A DNA stretch of 61,424 bases from Microbacterium paraoxydans (GCF_020524545.1 NZ_JAIVLG010000008.1:1-61424), one strand, 5' to 3'. Shown: positions 27,360 to 36,382, counted from the first letter of the stretch. Numbers and translations are program-made. The notes: generated from the letters alone by a model not told the origin.

Positions 27360-27806
27360 GCGACCCCGCTTCCTCACACGGACACTCCAAACCGAAAATA
27401 GGACCTGATCCGTGCGCGTCGGAACCCCGAGTTCACGGGATTCGTCCTCGTAGCCATCGTCAGAGGTGGGGGTCAGGATGAGATGACGGCGGCGCGACGC
27501 GCGATCATCGTTCGAGCGATCGCGGACGGGGGGAAGCGGGCCGAGAGACACCTTCCAACACGGGCGGGCACTGCCGGGGCGCACACGTCTCCCGTACGCG
27601 GTGGTGAGCGATGTATTTGCGTAGTCCCTCGCACCATTAGGTGCACATCTCGGGCCCGTTCAGTGTCGCGTCCTCGAGGATGCGGGAGCGCATTGCCACG
27701 TGTGACTACGGCCTGCCTGTCGCGGGGGTGAAGACGTGGGGACGGCGGCGGCACCGATACCGTGGAGTCTCGACGGACTCGGGCGCTCCGCGGAAGGGAA
27801 CTGGCA
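27360..27806. other. Divergent intergenic region between LuxR regulator and methyltransferase
   Basis: No gene is supported. The stretch around 27605-27650 is the least GC-rich part and could hold promoters, but I see no clear box pair or operator palindrome. Confidence 0.35.
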
Positions 27807-28421
27807 ATGCCGAGACTCTCTGCGAGCGACGGGCGCATCCGCGAGGGGTACTCCTCCCGCGCGGCGGAGTACGCCCGGCTCCTCGGCGACATCGAGCAGA
27901 TGGATGACGTGGATCGGGAGCGCATCGCAGGCTGGGCGGAGGGCATCGACGGTCGCCTCCTCGACGCGGGGTGCGGCCCAGGGCACTGGACGGCGTTCCT
28001 CGCCGCACAAGGCCACGAGGCGGAGGGCATCGACCTCGTCCCGGAGTTCATCTCCCTCGCCACAGCGCGGTATCCGGGTGTTCCGTACCGGGTCGCGTCC
28101 TTGGCCGATGCCGGCATCGAGAAGGGCTCGCTCCGCGGCGTGCTCTCCTGGTACTCACTGATCCATGCGGGCCCGGATGAACTTCCCTCGCTCCTGGCCG
28201 CGGCGCGGTCGGCCCTCGGAGACGGAGGCGGCCTGCTCCTCGGCTTCTTCGACGGTCCCGACGGCGAGCCGTTCCCCCATGCCGTGATCGGCGCGCACTA
28301 CTGGAGCGTCCACGGGATGTCCGCGCTGCTGGCGGAGTCCGGGTTCTCCGTGACCGACAGTGAGACCCGCGTCCAGGCCGGACGACGCCCTCACGCGTCG
28401 ATCAGCGCGATCGCGGTCTGA
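27807..28421 (+). CDS. Class I SAM-dependent methyltransferase
   Basis: 204 residues from ATG at 27807, with GGAAGGGAA upstream. Motif I is LLDAGCGPGHWTAFLA, followed by an acidic loop EGIDLVPEFISLA, a post-motif SWYSLIHAGPDELPSLLAAA and a strand GGGLLLGFF. It belongs to the broad Methyltransf_25/11 group. The N-terminal REGYSSRAAEYARLLG is typical of actinobacterial members. The acceptor is unknown. No operon partner lies downstream on this strand. Confidence 0.88.
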   Translation: MPRLSASDGRIREGYSSRAAEYARLLGDIEQMDDVDRERIAGWAEGIDGRLLDAGCGPGHWTAFLAAQGHEAEGIDLVPEFISLATARYPGVPYRVASLADAGIEKGSLRGVLSWYSLIHAGPDELPSLLAAARSALGDGGGLLLGFFDGPDGEPFPHAVIGAHYWSVHGMSALLAESGFSVTDSETRVQAGRRPHASISAIAV

Positions 28422-28425
28422 GGAC

Positions 28426-28653
28426 TCAGGGGCGAACGCGGACCGTGCGGCCCTCGAACGAGACCAGGTCCCCCTCGCGCAGTTGGCGTCCGCGGCGACG
28501 GTCCACCTCGCCGTTGACCGTCACATAGCCGTCGATGATGACCTCCTTGGCGTCGCCGCCGGAATCGAGGAGCCCCGCGAACTTGAGGAACTGCCCCAGG
28601 CGGATCACCTCGCCGCCGATGGAGATGTCGTCGATCGGCCCAGAACTCGTCAT
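28426..28653 (-). CDS. S4-domain RNA-binding protein (YbcJ-like)
   Basis: 75 residues: IRLGQFLKFAGLLDSGGDAK, VIIDGYVTVNGEVDRRRGRQLREGD and VSFEGRTVRV make a complete single S4 domain. This family (YbcJ/YaaA type) binds structured RNA, possibly ribosomal. It converges with the methyltransferase gene, 4 nt apart. Confidence 0.9.
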   Translation of the reverse strand: MTSSGPIDDISIGGEVIRLGQFLKFAGLLDSGGDAKEVIIDGYVTVNGEVDRRRGRQLREGDLVSFEGRTVRVRP

Positions 28654-28677
28654 CCCTGAATGCTAATCGTCCGTCGG

Positions 28678-28740
28678 CGTTCGAATCGCGCAACTGACTC
28701 CATCTCCGCGTCGGATGCGACCAGTTGCGCGATTCGAACG
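28678..28740. repeat. Intergenic palindrome family 1, copy A
   Basis: CGTTCGAATCGCGCAACTG (28678-28696) pairs perfectly with CAGTTGCGCGATTCGAACG (28722-28740) across a 25-nt loop. Similar 60-bp elements lie at 30697-30757, 60213-60275 and, as a half, at 61292. This copy starts 2 nt after the stop of the minus-strand immunity gene, so it may act as its terminator. Confidence 0.8.
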
Positions 28741-28742
28741 GG

Positions 28743-29273
28743 TCAGGAGAGGGCGGCCTGGAGCTCGCGGATGACCGCTCCGAGGGGGCCCGCGGCAAGA
28801 AGGCCGGGGCCGAGCGGGCCCGCCGCATCCGTCCCGACGGGCGGGAGTCGGCGGAGCGCCGCCGCGGCCTCGGGCGAGAGGCGTGCGAGCTGCCAGCGCA
28901 CTTCCTCGGCACGAGTGCCAGAGTCGTCGGGGTTCGCGAGCTCGACCGCCCTCGCGGCATAGGCGGCTGCACCGAACGCATGCGCCCCCATGTGCGCGAC
29001 GCCCGCTGCCTGGGCGGCCGAACGCGCCGCAGCCGCACCGACCGGCGTGGTCGCGTTGCCGGCCGCTCGACCGGCGACGAAGCGGCGACGGATCTCCCCC
29101 GCAGCGGTGAGCTCACCCCGTGCGAAGGCGCGAGTGCGCGCTATGGCATCCCGCGCGCGGGGATCGTCCGGCGCCTCGATCTCGAAGAGGTGCAGCACCC
29201 GTTCGGCGCAATCCGCGGCCCACACGGCGACGCGGCGCCGATCCTCCTCGGTCATGCCCTGCGGGGTGGTCAT
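28743..29273 (-). CDS. Putative immunity protein (Imm-5-like domain)
   Basis: 176 residues from ATG at 29273. MTEEDRRRVAVWAADCAERVLHLFE, DDPRARDAIARTRAFARGE and the Ala-rich helices AAAARSAAQAAGVAHMGAHAFGAAAYAARAV match the Imm-5-like putative immunity proteins known from actinobacteria. Such proteins are predicted to neutralise polymorphic toxins, but no toxin gene is adjacent. The start overlaps the stop of the DUF6194 gene by ATGA, so the two are translationally coupled. A palindromic repeat follows the stop. Confidence 0.75.
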   Translation of the reverse strand: MTTPQGMTEEDRRRVAVWAADCAERVLHLFEIEAPDDPRARDAIARTRAFARGELTAAGEIRRRFVAGRAAGNATTPVGAAAARSAAQAAGVAHMGAHAFGAAAYAARAVELANPDDSGTRAEEVRWQLARLSPEAAAALRRLPPVGTDAAGPLGPGLLAAGPLGAVIRELQAALS

Positions 29274-29716
29274 CCTCGTCGCGCTCGACGGTCGGCGCGA
29301 GAGCGAGCGGATTCGTGGGCGTCGCGGAGCAGGGCGAGCACGGTGTCCGAGGTCCGCGCAGCCGGGTCGATCACGCAGACCCACCCGGCTGTGCCGTACA
29401 GCGGATGTGGCTGGAGAACGTCGACATCGGTCGCGAGCGCGTCCGTGGCCACGAGCGCGTCGGCTGTGCCCTGGCCGACGTGGATGTTCACCCGGAAACG
29501 CCCTGCCGCCTCGAGCGCGGAGGATTCGTCATCGGGATAGTCCTTCGTGATGATCGTCCCGTACGGCTGGGTGCGCTGCGGCATCCGGCCGTCCGGTGCG
29601 TAGTAGAAGTAGGCGTCTCCCCAGGAGAGCTCGGGGAAGGGGCCGCCCGGTTCGGGGGTGATGACGAGGGCGCCGTCGAATCCACGGACGGCTTCGATGA
29701 TCTGCTGCATGTCCAT
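29270..29716 (-). CDS. DUF6194 family protein
   Basis: 148 residues. FPELSWGDAYFYYAPDGRMP, QPYGTIITKDYPDDESS and GRFRVNIHVG are the conserved blocks of DUF6194, a soluble actinobacterial family of unknown function. It is divergent from the double-MerR regulator with 60 bp between starts, which suggests regulation by it, and it is coupled to the immunity-like gene downstream. Confidence 0.85.
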   Translation of the reverse strand: MDMQQIIEAVRGFDGALVITPEPGGPFPELSWGDAYFYYAPDGRMPQRTQPYGTIITKDYPDDESSALEAAGRFRVNIHVGQGTADALVATDALATDVDVLQPHPLYGTAGWVCVIDPAARTSDTVLALLRDAHESARSRADRRARRG

Positions 29717-29776
29717 GCTTCAATGATGAAGTTGATGCGCTTATGTGGAGTTTGTCGCGCGATGAAAGGCATCCTG

Positions 29777-30511
29777 GTGACCAACCCTCAAGAGAAGACT
29801 CTGAACACCGCGATGTTGGGGCGGCGTGTGGGGTATTCGACGCAGCAGGTGCGAGACCTGGAGAGGCTCGGTGTCCTCCCTACCGCTGAGCGCGGAGCAA
29901 ACGGCTACCGCCGCTACGGACCATGCCATGAGACGGCGTTGCGCGCCTATCGAGCGATGGCAGCGGCGATCGGCCCCGTGCCCGCGCGGCGACTCATGCC
30001 CCGGCTGATCGACGCATCATCGGAGGAGGCGGCAGAGCAGATCGACCTCCTGCATGCCGATCTCGCCCAGGAGCGCTCGCGCGTGCGGGAAGCGCTCCGC
30101 GGTCTCGAGGTCGCCAGACAGGAGGCCGACGACGACTTCGACCCCGACGACGTTATGGTCATCGGGGAGCTCGCCCAAGCGCTCGGCATCCGCCCCTCCG
30201 CCCTGCGTCATTGGGAGCGTGAAGGGCTCGTCCACCCTCTCCGTGGCGTGGCGTCGGCGCGGAGGTACGGCTCTGCGGCGATCACCGAGGCCCGCATCGT
30301 CGCAGCGCTCCGGGCGGGCGGGTACGGCATTCGGGAGATCGCGCGCATCCTCGATCAGGTGCGCGCGCACGATCGCACGGGCGAGGTGGAGGGGATGCTC
30401 GCGGAGCGGCTTGCGACGCTCACCCGACGCAGCGTCGAGCTCCTCGCCGCCGCCGGGCAACTTCACGACCTGCTCGTTCTCCCGGGCCGACTCCGTAGGC
30501 TGGAGACATGA
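29777..30511 (+). CDS. MerR-type regulator with two HTH domains
   Basis: 244 residues from GTG at 29777, with AAAGG 6 nt upstream (an ATG at 29762 is possible). The first MerR domain is MLGRRVGYSTQQVRDLERLG, then GYRRYGP (about residues 9-65). The second, after a helical linker, is VMVIGELAQALGIRPSALRHWE, then SARRYGSAAITEARIV and GYGIREIARIL (about residues 125-200). Most MerR proteins have one such domain; two-domain actinobacterial members have been called TioE-like, from memory. It probably controls the divergent DUF6194/immunity pair. The stop overlaps the next small gene (ATGA). Confidence 0.85.
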   Translation: MTNPQEKTLNTAMLGRRVGYSTQQVRDLERLGVLPTAERGANGYRRYGPCHETALRAYRAMAAAIGPVPARRLMPRLIDASSEEAAEQIDLLHADLAQERSRVREALRGLEVARQEADDDFDPDDVMVIGELAQALGIRPSALRHWEREGLVHPLRGVASARRYGSAAITEARIVAALRAGGYGIREIARILDQVRAHDRTGEVEGMLAERLATLTRRSVELLAAAGQLHDLLVLPGRLRRLET

Positions 30512-30684
30512 CGAAGAACATCTGGACCATCCTCGGCGTCATCCTCGCCGTCGTGATCGCGTGGTGGATCGTGAGCGCGCTGTTCTCGGTCCTCGCGTTC
30601 ATCTTCAAGCTCGCGATCGTTGCCGTCGTCGCGGTGGTGGTCTTCCTCGTGCTCCGCGGGATCTTCAGCCGCAGCGACGACTGA
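30508..30684 (+). CDS. Small membrane protein, 58 residues
   Basis: MTKNIWTILGVILAVVIAWW begins a first hydrophobic helix; a second (about residues 22-50) ends in LRGIFSRSDD. The ATG overlaps the MerR stop (ATGA) and GGAG lies 3-6 nt before it, so it is translated with the regulator. Small two-helix proteins of this kind are common in Microbacteriaceae; the function is unknown. Confidence 0.75.
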   Translation: MTKNIWTILGVILAVVIAWWIVSALFSVLAFIFKLAIVAVVAVVVFLVLRGIFSRSDD

Positions 30685-30696
30685 CACCCTCCTGCC

Positions 30697-30757
30697 TTTC
30701 GAATCGCGCAAACGGCTGCGGATTCGCCTCGGAAGCGACACTTTGCGCGATTCGAAA
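30697..30757. repeat. Intergenic palindrome family 1, copy B
   Basis: TTTCGAATCGCGCAAA (30697-30712) pairs perfectly with TTTGCGCGATTCGAAA (30742-30757) across 29 nt. It sits between convergent genes ending at 30684 and 30773, as a bidirectional terminator would. Confidence 0.8.
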
Positions 30758-30772
30758 CCGCCCCCGGGGGAG

Positions 30773-32155
30773 TCAGGACCGGGCGAAAGCGCCGACGCGG
30801 TACTTCGCGGCGCGGTGCGTGTCCTGCACACGGTCACCGCGACCGTGGAGCTTGTTGCGGAGGGTGCCCGGCGCATACTCCTCCGGGTAGGCGCCGCGTT
30901 CGCGCAGCACCGGGATCACGTGCTCGATGATGTCCTGCCAGGTGCCGGGGGTGACCGCGTAGGCGAGGTTGAACCCGTCGATGTCGGTCTCGTCCACCCA
31001 GGACTGCAGCTCGTCGGCGATCTCCACACCGGATCCGATGATCGTGGGGCCGAGGCCGCCGATCGCGTTGTGGCGCCCGAAGTCGCCGACGGTCCATTCG
31101 CGACCGAGGTCGGCCTCTTCCTTCAGGTGCTGCAACACCGACTGGATCGCGTTCGACTCGACGTTCCCGACCGGTTCGTCCTCGGCGTACTGAGACAGGT
31201 CCACGCCCATCCACCCCGACATGAACGTGAGCGCACCCTCGGGGCTCGCGTAGGAGAGGTACTCGGCGTGCTTCGCAGTGGCCTCTTCGCTCGTGGCGGC
31301 GGTGATGACGGTGAGCAGTGTGTAGATGCGGGCGTCGTACCGGTCGCGGCCCGCCGCTTCGAGGGCATCCCGGATGCGCTTCACCGTGCCGGCGAGCACC
31401 TCTTTCGAGGGGGCGGCGACGAAGATGGCCTCGGCGTTCTCGGCCGCGAACCTCACCCCGCGCGGGCTCGCGCCGGCCTGGTAGATGACCGGTGTGCGCT
31501 GCGGCGACGGCTCGGAGATGTGGATGCCGGGCACGCTGAAGTGCGTGCCGTCATGTCCGATCGGATGCACCTTGGCCGGATCGGTGAAGATGCCGCGCTC
31601 GCGGTCCTCGACCACGGCGTCGTCCTCCCACGAGCCCTCCCACAGCTTGTACAGCACCTCGACGTACTCGTCCGCGTGGTCGTAGCGGTCGTCGTGCGCG
31701 AGCTGGTCCTCCTGGCCCATGTTGCGCGCGGCACTGGGCAGGTACCCGGTCACGACGTTCCACCCGACGCGGCCCTGGGTGAGATGGTCGAGCGTGCTCA
31801 GCCGACGCGCGAAGGGATAGGGGTGCTCGAAGGCGGTGCCGGCGGTGATGCCGAACCCCAGGTTCTCGGTGACGGCGGCCATCGCGCTCACCAGCAGGAT
31901 CGGGTCGTTCACCGGCACCTGGGCGCCGTTGCGGATCGCGGCCTCGTTCGTGCCGCCGTAGACGTCGTAGGTCCCGAGCACGTCCGCGATGAAGATGCCG
32001 TCGAAGGTCGCGCTCTCCAGCAGCTTCGCGAGGTCGGTCCAGTAGGAGAGGGTGTTGTACTGCCGGGACCGGTCGTCGGGATGACGCCACAGGCCGGACG
32101 ACTGGTGGGCGACGCAGTTCATGTCGAAGGCGTTGAAGCGGATCTGACGTGTCAT
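30773..32155 (-). CDS. FMN-dependent monooxygenase, NtaA/SnaA/DmoA (luciferase-like) family
   Basis: 460 residues from ATG at 32155. Family blocks: IRFNAFDMNCVAHQSSGLWRHP at the N-terminus, LLESATFDGIFIADVLG, FEHPYPFARRLSTLDHLTQGRVGWNVVTGY, WEDDAVV, and PVIYQAGASPRGVRFAAENAEAIF. These flavoproteins use FMNH2 from a separate reductase to attack C-N or C-S bonds (nitrilotriacetate, dimethyl sulfide, desulfurised thioethers). No reductase gene is nearby. The start is divergent from the SAH-hydrolase-like gene with 125 bp between, so the two directions may share control and serve one substrate. Confidence 0.9.
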   Translation of the reverse strand: MTRQIRFNAFDMNCVAHQSSGLWRHPDDRSRQYNTLSYWTDLAKLLESATFDGIFIADVLGTYDVYGGTNEAAIRNGAQVPVNDPILLVSAMAAVTENLGFGITAGTAFEHPYPFARRLSTLDHLTQGRVGWNVVTGYLPSAARNMGQEDQLAHDDRYDHADEYVEVLYKLWEGSWEDDAVVEDRERGIFTDPAKVHPIGHDGTHFSVPGIHISEPSPQRTPVIYQAGASPRGVRFAAENAEAIFVAAPSKEVLAGTVKRIRDALEAAGRDRYDARIYTLLTVITAATSEEATAKHAEYLSYASPEGALTFMSGWMGVDLSQYAEDEPVGNVESNAIQSVLQHLKEEADLGREWTVGDFGRHNAIGGLGPTIIGSGVEIADELQSWVDETDIDGFNLAYAVTPGTWQDIIEHVIPVLRERGAYPEEYAPGTLRNKLHGRGDRVQDTHRAAKYRVGAFARS

Positions 32156-32280
32156 GCACCCATGAAAGGCGAACGGCGAGTGCGAATCCAGGGCTGCCGA
32201 CACGCACGGACACATTTCGGGCACGACGGGCCCGAGGCGCCCTGGCAGTCGCCCTCTTCCGCGGGCTCTACCCTTGACTG

Positions 32281-33723
32281 GTGACCGACGAGATCTCGAC
32301 CGCCCAGCGTCTGGTGCGCCGATTCGCCCGTGAGACCAACCTGCTCGTATCCGGTCGGGACTTCTCGGTCGTGGGGACGGATGCGGTGGCCGAGGTGCTG
32401 CGCTCCCTCCTCCCCGCCCTCGGTGCGCGCCTCGGAGACGGTGGCGTCACCTTCGCGCCGGGGGAATCCTGCGAGATCCTGCTCGACGGTCGGCCTCTGC
32501 CGGTGCGGGACACCGCGGAGGACCGCGTGGACGCGGCCGGGCGGCACATGCCTGTCGCGACGGCTCTCGCCACACGCCTGCGCGACGCAGGCACGGTCCG
32601 GGGGATCCGGATCGGCATCGCGATGGTGCTCGAGCCGAAGACCGCCCAGCTCGCCCTGCTGCTGCGGGATGCCGGAGCCACCGTCGCCGTCTACGCCCAT
32701 CCCGACGAGATCGACGTCGAGGTCGCCGCCGTGCTGCGTCGGCGCGGGATCCCGGTCGATGGCGATCCGACTCTCTCGGGCGCAGCCGAGCGCGCTGCCG
32801 CAGTGGCCTTCCTGCGCCGCGGCTTCGACCTGCTGCTCGACGACGGCTCGCATCTGATCCGCCTGGCGCACGAGGAAGGCCTCGCCGCCGACCTGCGGGG
32901 GGCGGCGGAGGAGACCACGAGCGGGCTCACCCCGCTGCGGATCATGGAGGGCGAGGGGGTGCTCGGGATCCCCGTCATCGCGGTGAACGACGCTCTGACC
33001 AAGACCTCCTTCGACAACCGGTACGGCACCGGTCAGTCGTGCGTGTTCGCGATCGCCGATGCGCTGGACGCCGTGGGCATCGACCTCCGCGACCAGCCGG
33101 CGGTCGTCGTCGGCTACGGTCCGGTCGGAGAAGGTGTCACCGCGCACCTGCGTGCCCTCGGGGTCGATGTCTCCGTCACCGAGACCGACCCTGTCCGCGC
33201 GTTGCGTGCCGCCCACGACGGGCACCGCATCGGTCGCCTGCGCGAGCTCGCCCCGGGAGCGCTCGTCGTCTCGGCCACCGGGGCCCCGCACACGATCGAC
33301 GCCGAGGTGCTGCGCGCTGCGGCGATCGTCGCCGTCGCCGGGGGCGTTCCGCACGAGGTCGACCTCGATCCTGCGATGCTTCGAACCTACGGGGCTGAGA
33401 ACGGCGAGGCCTCGACCGTCGTCGAGCGCGCCGGCGACGGAGCGCTCGTGATCGCCCGCGGAGGCTGCGTGAACCTGTCCGCCGGTGAGGGCAATCCCAT
33501 CGAGATCATGGACCTGTCGTTCGCGGTGCAGCTCTTCGCCGTCGGCCATCTGCTCGCGCACGATCTGCCCCCCGGGGTGCATCCGCTGCCGTCCGAGGCC
33601 GACACCCTGATCGGCGCCGCTGCGCTCACGGCGCGCGGCGAGCACATCGACCGGCGTAGCCCGGCGCAGGTCGACGCGCAACGGGAGTGGCGCTCGCCGC
33701 GGTTCCGAGGAGTGTCCGCATGA
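32281..33723 (+). CDS. S-adenosylhomocysteine hydrolase paralogue (divergent active site)
   Basis: 480 residues from GTG at 32281; TACCCT 6 nt upstream suggests a leaderless transcript. Core SAH-hydrolase features remain: LLLDDGSHL, EETTSGLTPLRIMEGEG, AVNDALTKTSFDNRYGTGQS (catalytic Lys, Asp, Asn), NAD-binding VVVGYGPVGEG, TETDPVRAL, and a C-terminal GEGNPIEIMDLSFAVQ. The adenosine-binding HMT and NxxSTQD motifs of true AhcY are replaced (IAMVLEPKTAQL and YAHPDEID). It is therefore probably not the housekeeping AhcY but an enzyme for a related thioether nucleoside. It is coupled to an amidohydrolase gene by ATGA overlap, which fits a deaminated substrate such as S-inosylhomocysteine (hypothesis). 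Confidence 0.82.
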   Translation: MTDEISTAQRLVRRFARETNLLVSGRDFSVVGTDAVAEVLRSLLPALGARLGDGGVTFAPGESCEILLDGRPLPVRDTAEDRVDAAGRHMPVATALATRLRDAGTVRGIRIGIAMVLEPKTAQLALLLRDAGATVAVYAHPDEIDVEVAAVLRRRGIPVDGDPTLSGAAERAAAVAFLRRGFDLLLDDGSHLIRLAHEEGLAADLRGAAEETTSGLTPLRIMEGEGVLGIPVIAVNDALTKTSFDNRYGTGQSCVFAIADALDAVGIDLRDQPAVVVGYGPVGEGVTAHLRALGVDVSVTETDPVRALRAAHDGHRIGRLRELAPGALVVSATGAPHTIDAEVLRAAAIVAVAGGVPHEVDLDPAMLRTYGAENGEASTVVERAGDGALVIARGGCVNLSAGEGNPIEIMDLSFAVQLFAVGHLLAHDLPPGVHPLPSEADTLIGAAALTARGEHIDRRSPAQVDAQREWRSPRFRGVSA

Positions 33724-35015
33724 CGGCCGTCACCGTCTACTCGGCAGGACTCGTGGTGCCGATCACCGCGCCGCCGATCGTCGACGGGGCGGTCGCCGTG
33801 CGGGAAGGTCGCATCATGCACGTCGGCGAGCGTGCCTGGGTGCTGCGATCCCTCGCGGAGCGGGGCATCGCCGCCGATGAGGTGCACTGGCCGGGCGTCC
33901 TGACCCCCGGCCTCGTCAACGCGCACACCCACCTGCAGTACACCGGTATGGCGTCGGTCGGCAGCGGGCAGTACGACGGCTTCGAGGACTGGGTGCGGGC
34001 GTTCGACCCCGTGTACGAGGGCGGGCGCGACTGGGCCGCGGATGCCGCGGACGGCGCGAAGCAGGCGTTGCGCACCGGCACGACGGCGGTCGCCGACGTG
34101 GTGACCGATCGGTCGGCCGCGACCGCCCTGCACGATGCCGGGCTGCACGGCATCACCTACTGGGAGGTGATGAGCTGGACCAACGCCGACTGGGCGCGCA
34201 CCGGACGCGCGCAGGTCGAGCAGGCGCTGGACGCTCTGCCGACCCCGCCAGGGACCGGCCTGTCGCCGCACGCCCCCTATTCGCTCGACGTCGAGCCCCT
34301 GCTGGAGATCCCCGACATCGTGCGCGAGCGCGGCGGGCGCATCCACATCCATCTGGGTGAGGCCGCTTTCGAGCGGGAGTTCGCGCACGAGCACCCGCAG
34401 GCGTGGCATACGGCCGGACTCGCCAGCTTCCAGGAGCTGCGCAAGGCCGGGTTCGGGACCAGCGCGACCGAGTTCGTGGACCAGCTCGGGGTGCTCGGAC
34501 CGGACTGCCACATCGCGCACGGGGTGTACATGAGCGCGAGGGACCGTGCGATCCTGCGCGAGCGCCGCACGACGGTGGCGCTGTGCCCGAGGTCCAATGC
34601 CGTCATCGGGCTCGAGGAGCCCCCGATCGCGGCCTACCTGCGCGAAGGCAGCCCGATCGCGGTGGGGACCGACTCGCTGTCGTCGAGCCCTTCGCTCGAC
34701 GTGCTCGCCGATGTGGCCGAACTCGCCCGCATCGCCCGATCGCAGGGGTACACGGACCGTGATCTGCATGCGCGTCTGCTCGGCGCCGCCACCCTCGGCG
34801 GTGCGCATGCGATGGGGATCGATGTCGGCCCGGATCGCACCGGCTACCTCGCGGTGGGGGCGCTCGCCGACCTGACGTTCTTCGACGTGCCGGCCGGGCC
34901 GGATGCGGTCGCGGAACTCGTCGATCACGGGGCCGGCCGCACTGCGGCGACCGTGGTGTCGGGTGAGGTCCGCTACGCGATCGACGAGTTCGACCGCCCC
35001 GCGGTCTCCCTGTGA
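33720..35015 (+). CDS. Amidohydrolase (TrzA/AtzB/SAH-deaminase-like)
   Basis: 431 residues from ATG at 33720, with CGAGGAG upstream. The TIM-barrel metallohydrolase motifs are complete: TPGLVNAHTHLQYTG (HxH), SPHAPYSL, IHLGEAAFEREF, HIAHGVYMS and VGTDSLSSSPSLDVLADV (catalytic Asp). The C-terminal LGAATLGGAHAMGID...GYLAVGALADL is typical of the nucleobase/nucleoside-deaminase subgroup that includes SAH/MTA deaminase, 5'-deoxyadenosine deaminase and triazine hydrolases. In context it would deaminate or hydrolyse a compound then handled by the upstream SAH-hydrolase-like enzyme. Confidence 0.88.
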   Translation: MTAVTVYSAGLVVPITAPPIVDGAVAVREGRIMHVGERAWVLRSLAERGIAADEVHWPGVLTPGLVNAHTHLQYTGMASVGSGQYDGFEDWVRAFDPVYEGGRDWAADAADGAKQALRTGTTAVADVVTDRSAATALHDAGLHGITYWEVMSWTNADWARTGRAQVEQALDALPTPPGTGLSPHAPYSLDVEPLLEIPDIVRERGGRIHIHLGEAAFEREFAHEHPQAWHTAGLASFQELRKAGFGTSATEFVDQLGVLGPDCHIAHGVYMSARDRAILRERRTTVALCPRSNAVIGLEEPPIAAYLREGSPIAVGTDSLSSSPSLDVLADVAELARIARSQGYTDRDLHARLLGAATLGGAHAMGIDVGPDRTGYLAVGALADLTFFDVPAGPDAVAELVDHGAGRTAATVVSGEVRYAIDEFDRPAVSL

Positions 35016-35046
35016 CCATTCCCGTATCCGAACCCGGAGGTGTCAC

Positions 35047-35475
35047 GTGACACAGCGCCCCACGACCGCCGAGCGACTCGATCTCGCGCCGCATCCCGAG
35101 GGCGGCTGGTTCCGTCGCACCTGGACGAGTCCGCTTCCGGTGGAGACCCCGAACGGATCGCGGCCCGCGGCGACGTGCATCCACTACCTGCTGCAGCCGT
35201 CCGAGCGCAGTGAATGGCACGTCGTGACCAGCGACGAACTGTGGCTGTGGCACGGCCCCGGCCGACTCGAACTCCGTCTCGGCGGAGACGGTGCGGAGCC
35301 GGGCGAAGCCACCGCGATCGTGCTCGGCCCCGACGAGGCGGCGCAGGCACTGGTGCCCGCCGGCGTCTGGCAGGCGGCGCGTCCGCTGGATGCCGACGAG
35401 GTCCTCGTCTCGTGCTTCGTTTCCCCGGGTTTCGACTTCGCGGATTGGCGACTCGCCGAATCGCCTACTCTGTAA
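35047..35475 (+). CDS. Cupin-fold protein, DUF985/cupin_5 family
   Basis: 142 residues from GTG at 35047, with GGAGG 5 nt upstream. LDLAPHPEGGWFRRTW, IHYLLQPSERSEWHVVTSDELWLWHGPG and VSCFVSPGFDFADWRL are the signature blocks of DUF985 (YML079W-like) cupins. No enzymatic role is established for the family. It is the third gene of the operon and lies 31 nt after the amidohydrolase. Confidence 0.88.
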   Translation: MTQRPTTAERLDLAPHPEGGWFRRTWTSPLPVETPNGSRPAATCIHYLLQPSERSEWHVVTSDELWLWHGPGRLELRLGGDGAEPGEATAIVLGPDEAAQALVPAGVWQAARPLDADEVLVSCFVSPGFDFADWRLAESPTL

Positions 35476-35533
35476 GGGCAGACCCGTCCTGCCTCGCAAC
35501 TTCCTCCTCACCGTTCCTCGCACTGGAGTCATC

Positions 35534-36382
35534 GTGCCCTTCGCCCCCTCCCTCCGCCGCACCGCAGTCGCAGCTGCAGCCGCCGTCCTCGCCGTCACCC
35601 TCGCCGCCTGTGCGTCTCCGTCCGCCGAGACCGGAGACGGCGACGACTCCGGTCTGCAGACCGTGACCGAGGGCAAGCTCACGATCGCCACCGGAGAGCC
35701 GAACTACGAGCCGTGGTTCGTCGACGACGACCCCTCCAACGGCGAGGGCTTCGAAGGCGCGGTGGCGAACGCCGTGGCCGAGCAGCTCGGTTTCGCGGCC
35801 GACGACATCGTCTGGGTCCGCACGACCTTCGACGGCGCGATCGCTCCGGGCCCGAAGGACTGGGACATCAACCTCCAGCAGTTCTCCATCACGGACGACC
35901 GCAAGAAGGCCGTGGACTTCTCCTCGCCCTACTACACGACCACGCAGGCGGTCGTGGCTGTCGGCGATTCCGCCGCGGCCTCCGCGACGAGCATCGACGA
36001 GCTCAAGGCCACGACGGTCGGCGTCGCGAGCGGCACCACCAGCTACACGGTCGCCAAGGAGCAGCTCGGCGACGCGAACCTCAGCGTCTTCAACTCGGTC
36101 GACGACGTCGTGCTCGCGCTCAAGGGCGGCCAGATCGACGCGATGATCACCGACCTCCCCGGCGCCTTCTACGTCGTGGGCGCTCAGCTCGACGACGGCG
36201 TCGTCACGGGCCAGTTCGCCGACGCGAACGGCGGCGACGACTTCGGCATCGTGCTGCCCAAGGGATCCGCGCTCACGGCGGACGTCACCGAGGCGGTCGA
36301 CGCCCTGCGCGAGAACGGCACGCTCGACGAGCTGCAGCAGAAGTGGCTCAGCGACGCCGTCGACGTCCCCGTCCTGAAATGA
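35534..36382 (+). CDS. ABC transporter substrate-binding lipoprotein, polar amino acid type
   Basis: 282 residues from GTG at 35534, with GGAG 6 nt upstream. Lipoprotein signal with lipobox LAAC near residue 23. The mature domain is SBP_bac_3: GKLTIATGEPNYEPWFVDD, GFEGAVANAVAEQLGF, QFSITDDRKKAVDFSSPYYTTTQAVV, VGVASGTTS and DFGIVLPKGSAL. Members bind amino acids or amino-acid-like compounds outside the cell. With the operon's hydrolases the ligand might be an amino-acid thioether nucleoside or a related compound (inference). Confidence 0.92.
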   Translation: MPFAPSLRRTAVAAAAAVLAVTLAACASPSAETGDGDDSGLQTVTEGKLTIATGEPNYEPWFVDDDPSNGEGFEGAVANAVAEQLGFAADDIVWVRTTFDGAIAPGPKDWDINLQQFSITDDRKKAVDFSSPYYTTTQAVVAVGDSAAASATSIDELKATTVGVASGTTSYTVAKEQLGDANLSVFNSVDDVVLALKGGQIDAMITDLPGAFYVVGAQLDDGVVTGQFADANGGDDFGIVLPKGSALTADVTEAVDALRENGTLDELQQKWLSDAVDVPVLK

